From assembly GCF_029227915.1 (NCBI RefSeq), contig NC_079880.1, positions 19,116,001 through 19,180,000 on the forward strand: 64,000 nt of DNA, read 5' to 3'. Below the pieces are notes generated by a model. It searched no databases. It was given only the letters and a program-made list of their open reading frames with translations, and was not told the DNA's origin. Shown piece by piece: positions 12,189 through 21,980 of this stretch. This stretch comes from Hydractinia symbiolongicarpus. Its lineage: Eukaryota > Cnidaria > Hydrozoa > Anthoathecata > Hydractiniidae. The position numbers and the translations under genes are program-made. Within the stretch, counting starts at the first letter, position 1. The number at the start of each line of letters is the position of its first letter.

Positions 12189-12391
12189 GCATGTGTTTCT
12201 TAAAGCTTCATATTAAATTTCACGTCTATTATCAAGAAAAATTTTGAGCACCGAATCAGCCACGTAAAACGACCAGTTTATAAAAATAATTTGCGCTAAA
12301 CCTAGGCGCACGAAAAAAGAAAGCGAATTAAGGTTTAATAAAAAATCAGTCGTGTTATAACGAGGTTATAACCATATAATATAAAACTTAC

Positions 12392-12715
12392 TGGAGTGTG
12401 TTATTATGGGAACTTTGCATCCCTGCTATGTAATAATCTGGCAAAAGTGCAACCATTCAGTCCACTGGGAGCCATTTTTGATACCATTTACCAGAGTACA
12501 AAGGAACATATATCGGTGGTCCTTCACTTGTGTGTCATAAGCACCACCGATGCCAGTTATGATAGAGTTAAATGGACAAACGAATCTCATTGTGCCTTCG
12601 TGATCGTTAACGTAGTGTGTCCAGTATGACATTGTGCATTCTTTGGCACAGTGGATATACCGTTGCCTATCCTATTCGTTGTCATGGACACTGAACATAA
12701 TGTTGAAGGCTTTAC
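12392..12715 (-). pseudogene. Dermatopontin-family exon with a stop codon and a frameshift
   Basis: The minus strand between an ATTTTAG acceptor (AG at 12717-12716) and a GTAAGT donor (12391-12386) encodes the dermatopontin signatures in order: SVHDNE, then DRQRYIHC, WTHYVNDHEG, FVCPFNSIITGIGGAYD, DHRYMFLC and WTEW. A third segment, LPDYYIAGMQSSHNN, follows in a different frame. An in-frame TAG (12674-12672) sits inside the conserved HDNxxEDR motif, and a frameshift lies near 12440-12455. Dermatopontins are secreted matrix proteins with repeated YVND/EDR modules. With intact splice sites but two lesions, this is best read as a decaying copy. No other exons were found. Confidence 0.7.
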
Positions 12716-12825
12716 CTAAAATATTAAATTAAAATTTAAAAAAATAGGAATATGAAAGTTTTCGTATGCATTTGGATTTTGTATTATAAGCAACACGAAA
12801 AAGAAAAAACTAATAAGCAAATTGG

Positions 12826-13014
12826 CTATTTTCTTCTCTGGCACTTTTTAATATTTGTCCCAGCAGCCCTCCAACCAGCAGTGACGATGTTACGACCTTT
12901 TTCAGTTTGGAAAAAACTTGTAAGATGCTCTTCGTGAATTTCGTGTGGCCTGGTTTTAAAGTTGACAAGATCAACTTCAATAGTTGCCACGCCACGATGG
13001 GGGTTTAGATAGTA
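12826..13014 (-). pseudogene. Coding-like fragment, 62 codons, unrecognised
   Basis: An open minus-strand frame ends at the TAG 12828-12826 and contains VATIEVDLVNFKTRPHEIH and NIVTAGWRAAG. The composition is much more protein-like than the surroundings, with few Lys/Asn/Phe runs, although no ATG opens it. It may be the C-terminal end of an old transposon protein or an orphan exon. It lies upstream, on the same strand, of the dermatopontin fragment, but the sequence is not dermatopontin-like. Confidence 0.35.
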
Positions 13015-13826
13015 AAAAGGTTTCTTCTATCACAAAGCGGTTTAAAAATCGAAATAAAAGTTGTTTGAAAAGGCAATGTTAAAAACTTTGAAAGTGCTTT
13101 CAGTTAATTTTCCACTGGATCAGAGTATAAAGATGATACAAAGAAAGATCGGTAAAAAAAGAGAACACCGTTAAGCTATCGTCCTACGAGGAGAATAGCA
13201 TAAAATTTGTAAAAAAAATTGTTTTTATGTTTTTGAAGCTTTTATATATTATAAAAAAAGTCACCAAATTACCAGTTTTTTAATTCACGGTCACTAAATT
13301 AACGCAAATTTTGAAAAACCGTGTTAGCTTCACGACTCGTTAATTTTATGGAATAAGGTTTTCCATGAAGCGACTACTTAGAAAATTTTGTAACTTTGCA
13401 GAAATGCAAAAAAAAACAACAACAACGAATTGCGTTTTTCTAAGCGTGTGTTTTTGATTTACAAACTAAGGCCAGAGAGCAATGCAAAATAAACTCTTAG
13501 CCAACTTTAACAGGAGAACAAGCGTATTTAAATGCTTTTTCGTAACCGTTCACAAGATTCCGTTTTACAACATCCCACGTTAAACATGCGCCAACACAAA
13601 ACAGAAGAAGAGCAACAGCTTTCTAAAAAGGTACAAAAAGTTACAATGACGAATTTCTTATTGTTGTTACCACTCATTGAAAAAGATTGTCTTGCATCTG
13701 GAATTTATACATCCTATCGATTCCTGTTTATTTGAATTTCGTTACAAAGCGCAGCGACGCTAAAATGCGAAGGAGTGCAAAATCTTAGAGATAGCAAAAA
13801 ATCCCAAGGGAAATGTGTTACTGCTT

Positions 13827-14260
13827 AAGCCTTGTGTACACGAGCAATCTTTTAAATACACGTGCAATGAAATATATTGCGTTGCATGCGCCTGAAAGAA
13901 TTGCGCCATGCAGCATAATATTTTTTAGCGTAATACAACAAAATCATGCAAAATCAAGTTTATGGAACACATCGTATTTGGTTAACAAAAAAATTTAATC
14001 GAATTTTATCCATACAAATAAATTTTATGCGAGGCTCCTCATCGTTGTACAACTTCTAAAAAATGGAGTGGTACGCCTCAAATTCTTCTCTGTTTTAAAG
14101 CCATTTTTGTTTTCGTCCGCTTCCAAAAGTAAAAAGCTAGAGCAATTATGCTCCACAGCCTCTTAATTTTAATTTAAAAACTGTTGCAGCAAATTTGGCC
14201 TTCCAGTGTACACAAGAGATGTCTCATGCGCATGAAAAATTGCTCGTGTCACAAAGGCCT
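13827..14260. mobile_element. MITE-like element with about 24-bp imperfect terminal inverted repeats
   Basis: The left end reads AAGCCTTGTGTACACGAGCA. The reverse complement of the right end reads AGGCCTTTGTGACACGAGCA. Both continue into AAT and T-rich sequence. The interior (about 390 bp) is non-coding and GC-richer around GCGTTGCATGCGCC. No clear target-site duplication was found, so the class is undetermined. Confidence 0.45.
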
Positions 14261-14972
14261 TTGTCCGTATGTCTTTAAGTTCGGTTGTACATCAGAAAAT
14301 AAATAAAATTAAATGTGAGTTACCAATATTATTGAGAAAGGAAGAGTGCTTAACCAAGCAATTAACGCTATTTTAAAGACTTTTTTTGTATTAATGTACG
14401 AATTTAGTGTTAGTATTCTATTACTTACCAGTATAAGTACAAGCTTGTGTGAGTTATTTCACCAACTTGTCCGCATATGGTTCATATTCCCAACTTTATA
14501 TGGAGCTCTCCACCGCAGATGAAAATAAATCAATAATTAACAACTTAATTCCAGACCCATTTTAAGAGTTCGGTGCACACATATTTATATTTGAAAAAAT
14601 AGAGTAGTGGATGGAATTCGCACCACCACTATAATTCTAGTAACTTCTGTAGAAGTCAGACGTATACCTTGAACGAGTTTGCGCAACATGAAGCTACTGT
14701 GTTTACAAAGTAAGGAGTGAAGTGTGGGCAGTTGTTTCACATTTTGTGCAGCTTGCTTTGGAGGCCAAACGTATGAACGATTGTGCAAATATTCTCAACG
14801 TTGGGCCCAAGAGCTTTTAGTGGGTAAAAAATACTGAAAAGGATCAAATTATCAACATGCGGAAAGCTCTGTATTGAAAAAAAACAAACAATTTTATTGA
14901 GTAAGTAAACATTAACAGTAAACATTTCCAAATGCACCATTTTGCCGAAAAAAAAACAATGCTGAAATGTTT

Positions 14973-15020
14973 AAACAACCAAACAAACAAACAACCAAAC
15001 AAACAAACAAACAAACATAA
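14973..15020. repeat. (AAAC)n microsatellite
   Basis: A run of AAAC/CAAA units with a few CCAAAC interruptions. Similar AAAC runs occur at 41599-41632, and the complementary GTTT run at 24249-24276. Confidence 0.8.
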
Positions 15021-15344
15021 TGTCTACTCCTTTTATGTTATGACCATGTCTTTTCTAAATTCAATAAAGTTTCACTATAGTATCATAAAATGTCTGATGA
15101 TTTACTTGAAGTACGAAAAGCTTTACAATGAATGTATTTTTATGAATTTATATACTTGTTTCTTTAGTGAGAATTTCACTATAGTCATCAATAAACAACA
15201 ATGTCACAATTCCGTCTGTCTTTTTTCAAGGATTTTCTTAATTAAAAGTGCCTGGGAAGAAATAGTGCATTCGTTTCTGGCAGTTTATTTAATAAAAAAT
15301 AAAAACATCGAACAAAGTTTGTTTTTTTGCTTTATTTAGGTGGC

Positions 15345-15485
15345 TATATCGATTATGTGCCTATCTTCAAATTAGAATTTGCAAATGTGACTATGTGAAA
15401 TAAGTGTCTGTCTTCGAAGTAGGATTTGAAAGATGCGCTTTGTCGATTAAGAGCCTATCTTCAAATTAGAATTTAAAAAATACGG
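15345..15485. repeat. Direct duplication of about 95-bp spacing
   Basis: The phrase TCGATTANGNGCCTATCTTC followed by AAATTAGAATTT occurs at about 15350 and again at about 15445. It lies just downstream of the GPCR gene's 3' end. No function is seen. Confidence 0.5.
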
Positions 15486-15629
15486 TCATTAGCAAATGTT
15501 GAATGGCATTGCTTTTTGAAAGGCAATTAAAGTCATATATATTGACGCAAGAGCGATTATATTTTAAGCAGTTTTTTTTTCAAGCTGTTTATAACACATA
15601 TTCTAAGAGCTGCTCCGTCCTTTAGATGA

Positions 15630-16673
15630 CTAAATAACCATTTTCGAAATATGTTTGATAGGTCCGGTGGCGTTACGATGAGTTAAAACCACGAAGGTTT
15701 TTTTTTCTGGTTTAACTGTGGAGCTGCTATCCTGCAACATGTTTTCCAATCTTGAAACTCGAAATCTTCTAGCTAATTTCTGTCTCAACGATGTTGAAAA
15801 GAGAATATATATAACAGCATCTGAACTGTATCCAAGTGAAAACAAAACACCGAAAATCGTTTGCAGTGTTGGCGATATTGTAATGACATCTATGGAACTT
15901 AAAAACCAAAAAAAGTCAGGAATAGCGATGAAAATTAAAAAAGTCGCGATTAGAAGTGTTGGTAACAAGAGATGGTAGCGGTTCCGTTTTCGGAATCTTT
16001 TTGTCGTTGCTGAGCCATTAGAAGTTGTTGATTCACACGAACGAGAGTTTAAGGAACCTCTTAACTTCTTCGCAGTTCTTCTGTTTTGCTTTATTTTTGT
16101 TATTATATATCCATAAGTTACCATAGCAATCAGCAAGAACAATAGATCACACGACGGGAATACGTATTTGTAAGTAATATTAGTCGGTTTTTGAACAGAC
16201 CTTATTCGATTACCTTGCTTGAGATAATTGACAAAACTTGGAACAGGAAGCAAAAATGAAGTGATCCACACAGAAACGGTAATGTAAGTAATTTTTCTAG
16301 CAGTGCAATAAGCAGAATATCGTAGGTTGAAGTAGACATGAAAAAATCTGTCCAGTGTTATTATATACATGGTTATATAATATAAAATTGATGCACATAA
16401 GCTGCAACCTCGTAGAACAGCATATGCACAATTAGATTCGCCATAAATCAACATTAAAACTCTGTACAAGCCACTACACAATGTTAGGTAGATTTCAGAA
16501 AGACATAAGTTGATCAAAAGAACTTTCTGGCTTTTTGTTACTGTTGAGGGCATCTTCAAAAGAACAAATAAACCAATACTGTGAAGGATTAACGGAACCA
16601 GATAGATTAGAGGTGCTAGCGCCTTCATTTTTTTCTTTTTAATATTTTTTGCAACAACTTTTTTTGAGGTCAA
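15630..16673 (-). CDS. Divergent rhodopsin-class (class A) GPCR, single exon
   Basis: The 347-residue protein has seven hydrophobic segments at about 18-40, 49-72, 87-107, 127-148, 171-195, 235-258 and 268-292, with a basic third loop and tail. Class A marks are present but altered: NLCLSE in TM2 (usual NLxxxD), LDRF at 107-110 (usual DRY), Trp136 in TM4, and SDAVIY (284-289) where NPxxY is expected in TM7. The Cys pair typical of TM3 and loop 2 may be Cys90 or Cys93 with Cys175. There is no lysine in TM7, so it is not an opsin. It is probably an orphan chemosensory or peptide receptor at the plasma membrane. Intronless GPCR genes are common in cnidarians. An X-box palindrome lies about 0.74 kb upstream. 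Confidence 0.88.
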   Translation of the reverse strand: MTSKKVVAKNIKKKKMKALAPLIYLVPLILHSIGLFVLLKMPSTVTKSQKVLLINLCLSEIYLTLCSGLYRVLMLIYGESNCAYAVLRGCSLCASILYYITMYIITLDRFFHVYFNLRYSAYCTARKITYITVSVWITSFLLPVPSFVNYLKQGNRIRSVQKPTNITYKYVFPSCDLLFLLIAMVTYGYIITKIKQNRRTAKKLRGSLNSRSCESTTSNGSATTKRFRKRNRYHLLLPTLLIATFLIFIAIPDFFWFLSSIDVITISPTLQTIFGVLFSLGYSSDAVIYILFSTSLRQKLARRFRVSRLENMLQDSSSTVKPEKKTFVVLTHRNATGPIKHISKMVI

Positions 16674-17949
16674 TATTTTTTTACTATTCTTATTAATTTA
16701 TTAATTTACTAAATTATTTGTTTTTTGTTTATTATTGTTTGTGATTTGATTTGGGAAAAAGGTTTTGACAAATGGATATGTATAAATTGTCTGTAGCAGG
16801 TGGCTTTTTTAATAATAAAGAAGTGGAACAGTAATGTTCTTTGTATATAAAAAGAAGTGCTAAGAATAAATAAAAAAGAATGATAAAGCTACAATGTTAC
16901 TCATAAAACTTCTACGAAACCCTTACACCACATTAAATAAAAAAACCTTACATCCAATACAAAAATACAGCAAAAGGAAATTCGCGAATATTTTTCTCAT
17001 TTTTTCCCCTTTAATTTGCTAGAAGGGATTTTCGCGAATAAGGGTGCTTATAACTTTTTTGCGGGAACTCATTATTTAAATGGGAAGAAAGAAAAACTAA
17101 TAATAAAAATACTAGTAGGAGAACCAAAACTGCAACAGTATAAATAGTGTGCTTGTAATTGATGATTAAAGAGGATAGTCTTTTTAAGTTTGTGTCAGTC
17201 TCCTTAGATATCCTCCCCATCTCTTTCTATTTAAGTTTTCAATGCAGAAAATATTTTAATTTGGCGAATCAGTCAATCTTAGATTCTCTTTGCGAATCAC
17301 TGACTTTGGAATATTACGCAAAGTATAGGCATGAAAAAATAAATTTCTTTCTGCAAAAGATGCTTCTCTTAAACCTTTTTGTGCTGAGAATTTCATTTTA
17401 GGAAAATATGTCAAACTGTTGCCATGGCAACAGTTTGACGTGTTAATTATTTGTTTTTAACCTTAGTGTGACTACATTCCAATGAATTATACAAACATTT
17501 TTTTGACCAAGTAATTATTTAATTAGTAAATATTTAGTAATTAAGTTTACATGTAATTATTTAATGCCTGTACAAAACTTGTGGAAAGTTTCATGTCGAA
17601 TTAACAGCTTTTAAAATTACAGAGGTGATCAAATCAGCCCACCTAAGCATTAAAAAAGATGCGATTTGGTGTGAGGAACTTATATAGAGTGCAAAGTAAT
17701 TATACTTTAAGTTTTTTGCAGTGGCATCTGATATAAAAAAAATTCACACGACTAGAAATATTGAATCTATGTATTTTGCCCTGGGCATAGGTAAAAATAA
17801 AGTACGACATTGAACTCATCTCAGTACGCATTAAAATTCTCAAATTGCTATTTTTTCTCTTTGATTTCCTTCCACAATGCGCATTTCACAGGATTTTAAC
17901 ACAAAATCATTACGAATACTTTTAGCACGGCTCCCACTAGGCGTTAATG
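16674..17949. other. Upstream region of the GPCR gene
   Basis: AT-rich sequence with short ORFs that look spurious. Apart from the palindromic X-box at 17411-17438 and a short CTTATATAGAG motif near 17680, I see no clear feature. Confidence 0.5.
17411..17438. promoter_or_regulatory. Perfect 28-bp palindrome containing a consensus RFX X-box
   Basis: The 28 bp are perfectly self-complementary around CCATGG. The core GTTGCCATGGCAAC (17418-17431) is an ideal X-box (GTTRCC...GGYAAC half sites) as bound by RFX factors, which control ciliary genes in animals. It lies about 740 bp upstream of the GPCR start codon, which is transcribed away from it. Binding is inferred. Confidence 0.55.
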
Positions 17950-17951
17950 TA

Positions 17952-19524
17952 CCCAGCAGGCACACGACGTCGTACAGACGTCTGTTGCTAGTTGCTGCTA
18001 TGCCGCGACGTCGGCCACAACGTTACAACGTCGCTTTGACGTCGTAATTTCCGACGTCGTATTTCGACCATAAACCGACGTCGATTCGACGTTAGGTTAT
18101 CAGACGTCGGATTTATAATTCAACACGACGATGCACCAACGTCGCACCAACGTAAGATTTGATAACTCTTTCAGGGAAAAATATTCTGAAAATCTTCTTA
18201 GAAAAATAAAAAACGGTTTTTACAAATGCAATAGCTGACTGACTTTTGGAGATTGTACAAGGGTACGCTTTTATTATAATTTTATTTTAAGAGAGAAAGT
18301 GCAAAAGTTTCCAGTTCAAATTTGTAATTGATGTGACCAAACCATGTGATAAAAATTATGCAATTTGATTTGTTAAAACATCGTACTTTCGAACGAGGAA
18401 ATATTCGAACGAAAAAGAAGTCGCTTCGAATTTAAAAATAAACACAACGTTCTTCTCTTTACCAAAGAAAATTGAAGTTGCAAACGTTTTGAAATATATA
18501 TGTTGAAACGACGTGATATATGTGTCCATTTCTTTCGCGCTAAAATCGTTGTGTGTTAATTTCAAGCATTTGTTGTTGGTAAAGTATTGTGGACTTCATT
18601 TTTACGAACATAGAAGAAAAGAAAGAAAGTGGAAATATTTCAAAATATATTGAGAAGAATCTGACAAGCAGTAAGTTTTTTTAATTCCCTGTGTTACCCT
18701 GAATATTTATATGAAATACAATGTATACATATTTCAAGTTTATTTAGGTCATTATTTCGCATATGCTATAGAAAAATTTCTGTATTTTAGGTTGATGAAA
18801 AAAGCGACAAAAAGGAATTGAGAAGATTCCCGTTTTAAGAAGAAGAAACAGTAAATAATTCTTGTTACTTTATAACTAACATTGTATCTAGGCACATCAA
18901 TTGAAAACTGTAATATCTGTTAATATATGACACCTAGCTTAGCAATTACACATCTTGTCATTTCCGAGAAATGTTCTTATATAAAAAGCGTGTATCTTCG
19001 CTCTGTGGCAAATTCTACTTGCAATTTATATCACTTGTTAGATCATAATACCTTTATTTTCTTTCTATAGCAAATAGAAGAAAAAGTCGATGAAGACGCG
19101 CGTGAAAAATGCAGAGGTGATGAAAAATGTTTATGCTTAAGAACATAAAGTTATTGTAAATAAATATGAGTTATCAAGTGTTTTTGGTACTAGTGTAATT
19201 TAGCGTATGTGAATACTAGTTGATTATAAAAGAAAATAATTTTAAAAATCACTTTTTGTTTTAAAGAGCCTCTTTGTTACGTCTGTTAACGTCGCAGCTA
19301 AGTCGCTGTAACGTCGGTTAACTTCGCGGTTATACGTCTGTAAAAGGTCGGTAGACGTCTATACAACGTAGCCACGACGTCGATAGGACGTTGTGCTCTG
19401 ACGTCGTACAGACGTCGAAGTCCGACGTCTGCGCGACTTTCCATTCTGACGTTGAGCGGACGTCGCACCGACGTAAAACTCGACGTCGCTACGACGTCTC
19501 TGCGACGTTGGTGTGGCAGCTGGG
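17952..19524. mobile_element. Non-autonomous DNA transposon with subterminal ACGTC arrays
   Basis: The ends form imperfect inverted repeats. The left starts CCCAGCAGGCACACGACGTC, and the right (reverse complement) starts CCCAGCTGCCACACCAACGT. TA flanks both sides (17950-17951, 19525-19526), giving a TA target duplication or a shared palindromic GTAC. About 200 bp inside each end is packed with roughly ten ACGTC motifs, mostly as the palindrome GACGTC, in otherwise AT-rich DNA. The 1.1 kb interior (18160-19260) has no transposase ORF. Such subterminal repeats are typical transposase-binding arrays. The superfamily is not determined. Confidence 0.65.
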
Positions 19525-19526
19525 TA

Positions 19527-21600
19527 CGTTATGGTTATTTTCTGTCTAGTAACAATGTTTTTTTTATCTCACTTTAGCGCTAGTCAGAGCTAGCTAGCTG
19601 CAGCGCGCGATATTTTTTTTACATTCCGCGCTAGTTTGCATCATATATCAAAGGATCCCGACAATTTTTATTATTGGGAATGCTTTTTTGAACATAAACA
19701 ATGCAATATTTTTAAATTATTTTGGTATTTACAGTTTGTAGAAAACTTTAATTGTAAAAATAAGATTATTGACCAATGAAAAAGCAAAGTGTTTTATTAC
19801 TAAACGATTTATTTATCTTTGTTGTTGTTTTTGAAACAATGACGAGCATTTGTCGCCAAATTTCTATTCTGTTATCGAATTGATGAAAAACTGTGCTACT
19901 TTTCGCCTAATTACATAGCAGAGCGAACCGGTTTTCTTCTTTGAAGTCCAGTTCGCCAATAAGTAATTTTTTAGCGCGCGTTTTATGACCAGTAGTGTAA
20001 GTGCCTAAAATTATTTTATCTCAAATTGGCGCTATTTATTTAGCGCTAGTTAGCGCAAATTAGCGCCTGTTGGAAACTGTGCTTTAGCGAGCTGTTCGTT
20101 TTTATGTACAAAATAAATAGGTTTAGAACTGATCGCATCAAGAATTGTTTCAATAGAAATATAAAAGTTTTATTTTTTTCTTTGTCAATTTCCACCTTAA
20201 TGGACTCAGGATAAGATTTTGCCTAAAATTAGAACCTAATAAAAATGTAGCCAATATGGATTGCCGGCAAATAAAAAATAATGTGAGTCTGAATTACTAC
20301 AATTTTTTACAATACCATCAATTTTCAGTTTCTTCGGAACGTGCAAAAATTGCATTTTTTATCGATGGCGATTCTCCTGTTTTAATCAATATAAATATTC
20401 TAAACCAATTTTCCAATCATAACGAATTTTCTGAATAAGGTAAAAGTTAAAAATAAATCCATTAAAGAAATGAAATACGTGCAACTCTAACTAGTACAAA
20501 AAACAGTTTTAATCAAAGAACATGCAAGATGAGAAGGTTCAAAGGGAATACAAATTGCTTATTGAAAGGATAAAATCTGTTGGCGGTCAACTGCCATGAC
20601 CGTTTGACTTGTTTAGGCATATGAAGACAATATTTCGGTAGAAGTAGATTTCATGCGGGATTAAAGCAAAAGTAATTCACAATCAGTTGTGAACACACCC
20701 AAATTTATTTTTGGTGTTAAAGAGAATTCGGATTGTAAAATAAGGTCTTTGTTTTGTTAAATTTGGGGATATTATTATCGAGCCTAACATTTCATTCATT
20801 TCATTCTAAATTTCTCCTTGCATGAACATCTAGGTAACAAGGGATGGGAGCGTCAAGTACTTGGCTAGATCTAAGCATATGTTAATACTTGAAAACAAAC
20901 AATACAGATTACTTTTCGGGGTCATTTTTTAGGTCAATTTCCGTGTGACGTAGTAACTTTTGTTGCGAATGTCACAAATTTTCGTCGGATTTGAACTCCC
21001 TCAATGACTTCAATGATTTATGTTTACTGATCTTTGCATTTTTTTATCGTTTTGCGAAAATTTATACAGGATAAATTTTCAGAAAATTAGAACTTGTGAA
21101 AAAATTAATAAATAAAAATCAATCGCGAGTATCATAAACACACCCGAATAATAAGGCAAATCGAATATATTTGATATAAGTTTTCGTTATGCCAGTGTTT
21201 TATTAAATATCACTATTCACTTTTTAATGTGTGAATACCATAGTTGTTTATTAAGATGTGAAGCGATTTCTATTGATCAGAAGAGGTAACGCTATTCATC
21301 TGCACATTGTTCACAACTCTGATATTACCAACGTAATTATGCGCTATTTTTGATAACAAAAAAAAGATAATAATTCTCAATTAACAAGCAAATGCATAGT
21401 GAAAAAGTGAAAATTTATTCCTTTTTAAGAAAAAATATATTCAATTGAGATGTAAAGTTAAAAATATTCTTTTCATCTAAGGTTGAAATGAAGATTTTTA
21501 GTAGATGAGCGTTATAACTTTTAGCTTGCTTTAGTAATTATTTTCTCGTGTTTTTTTTTACCTAGTCAATCAATTTCGTTTTTTTTTATTGTTAGGTGCA
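19527..21600. other. AT-rich intergenic region, no gene seen
   Basis: I see short AT-rich ORFs only, plus a local run of AGCGCTAGTTAGCGC-like words around 20030-20070. The last 100 bp probably contain the 5' UTR intron of the next gene. Confidence 0.45.
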
Positions 21601-21608
21601 TATCAACA

Positions 21609-21980
21609 ATGCCGAAAATTAAACCTGTTCCATTACTGGATGATTTAATGACAGCGGAGAACTTGATCGACTTAGACCTTCTAGAGCCTTATTTAACTGG
21701 TAAAGTTGGCAATAATACGCAGAAAACCAAAGATGTTGGTAACAGAAAAGATGTGAATTTGCTATTTGTACTTTTTATATACCTGTTAGATGCTGACTTT
21801 CCAAGTATTTTCTATGAAAACCTCAGCAACTCGAAATCATTCATGAAACTTTTACACGAACTTACACAAAATCAAAAGAAGCTGATTCAACTTTTTTTGC
21901 ATCAGCAAGAGGGTCACACAATATCTAACAAATGGACGCTTTGGATAAAATATTTAAAAGACAAATATGAATTATATTAG
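21609..21980 (+). CDS. Small conserved protein, paralogue A (123 aa), function unknown
   Basis: The protein begins MPKIKPVPL and ends WTLWIKYLKDKYELY. It lacks a signal peptide, membrane segments and cysteine pairs, and looks mainly helical. It is clearly homologous to the protein at 33574-33954: about half the residues match, including blocks DADFPSIFYENLSNSKSFMK and LIQLFLHQ. Conservation confined to the coding frame shows it is a real gene. A strong acceptor (TTTTATTGTTAG) lies 14 nt before the ATG, suggesting a 5' UTR intron or trans-splice acceptor. I do not recognise the family. Confidence 0.75.
   Translation: MPKIKPVPLLDDLMTAENLIDLDLLEPYLTGKVGNNTQKTKDVGNRKDVNLLFVLFIYLLDADFPSIFYENLSNSKSFMKLLHELTQNQKKLIQLFLHQQEGHTISNKWTLWIKYLKDKYELY

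Noticed and set aside
14932-15339. 135-codon plus-strand ORF
   Set aside because: It spans an AAAC microsatellite and has AT-driven composition.
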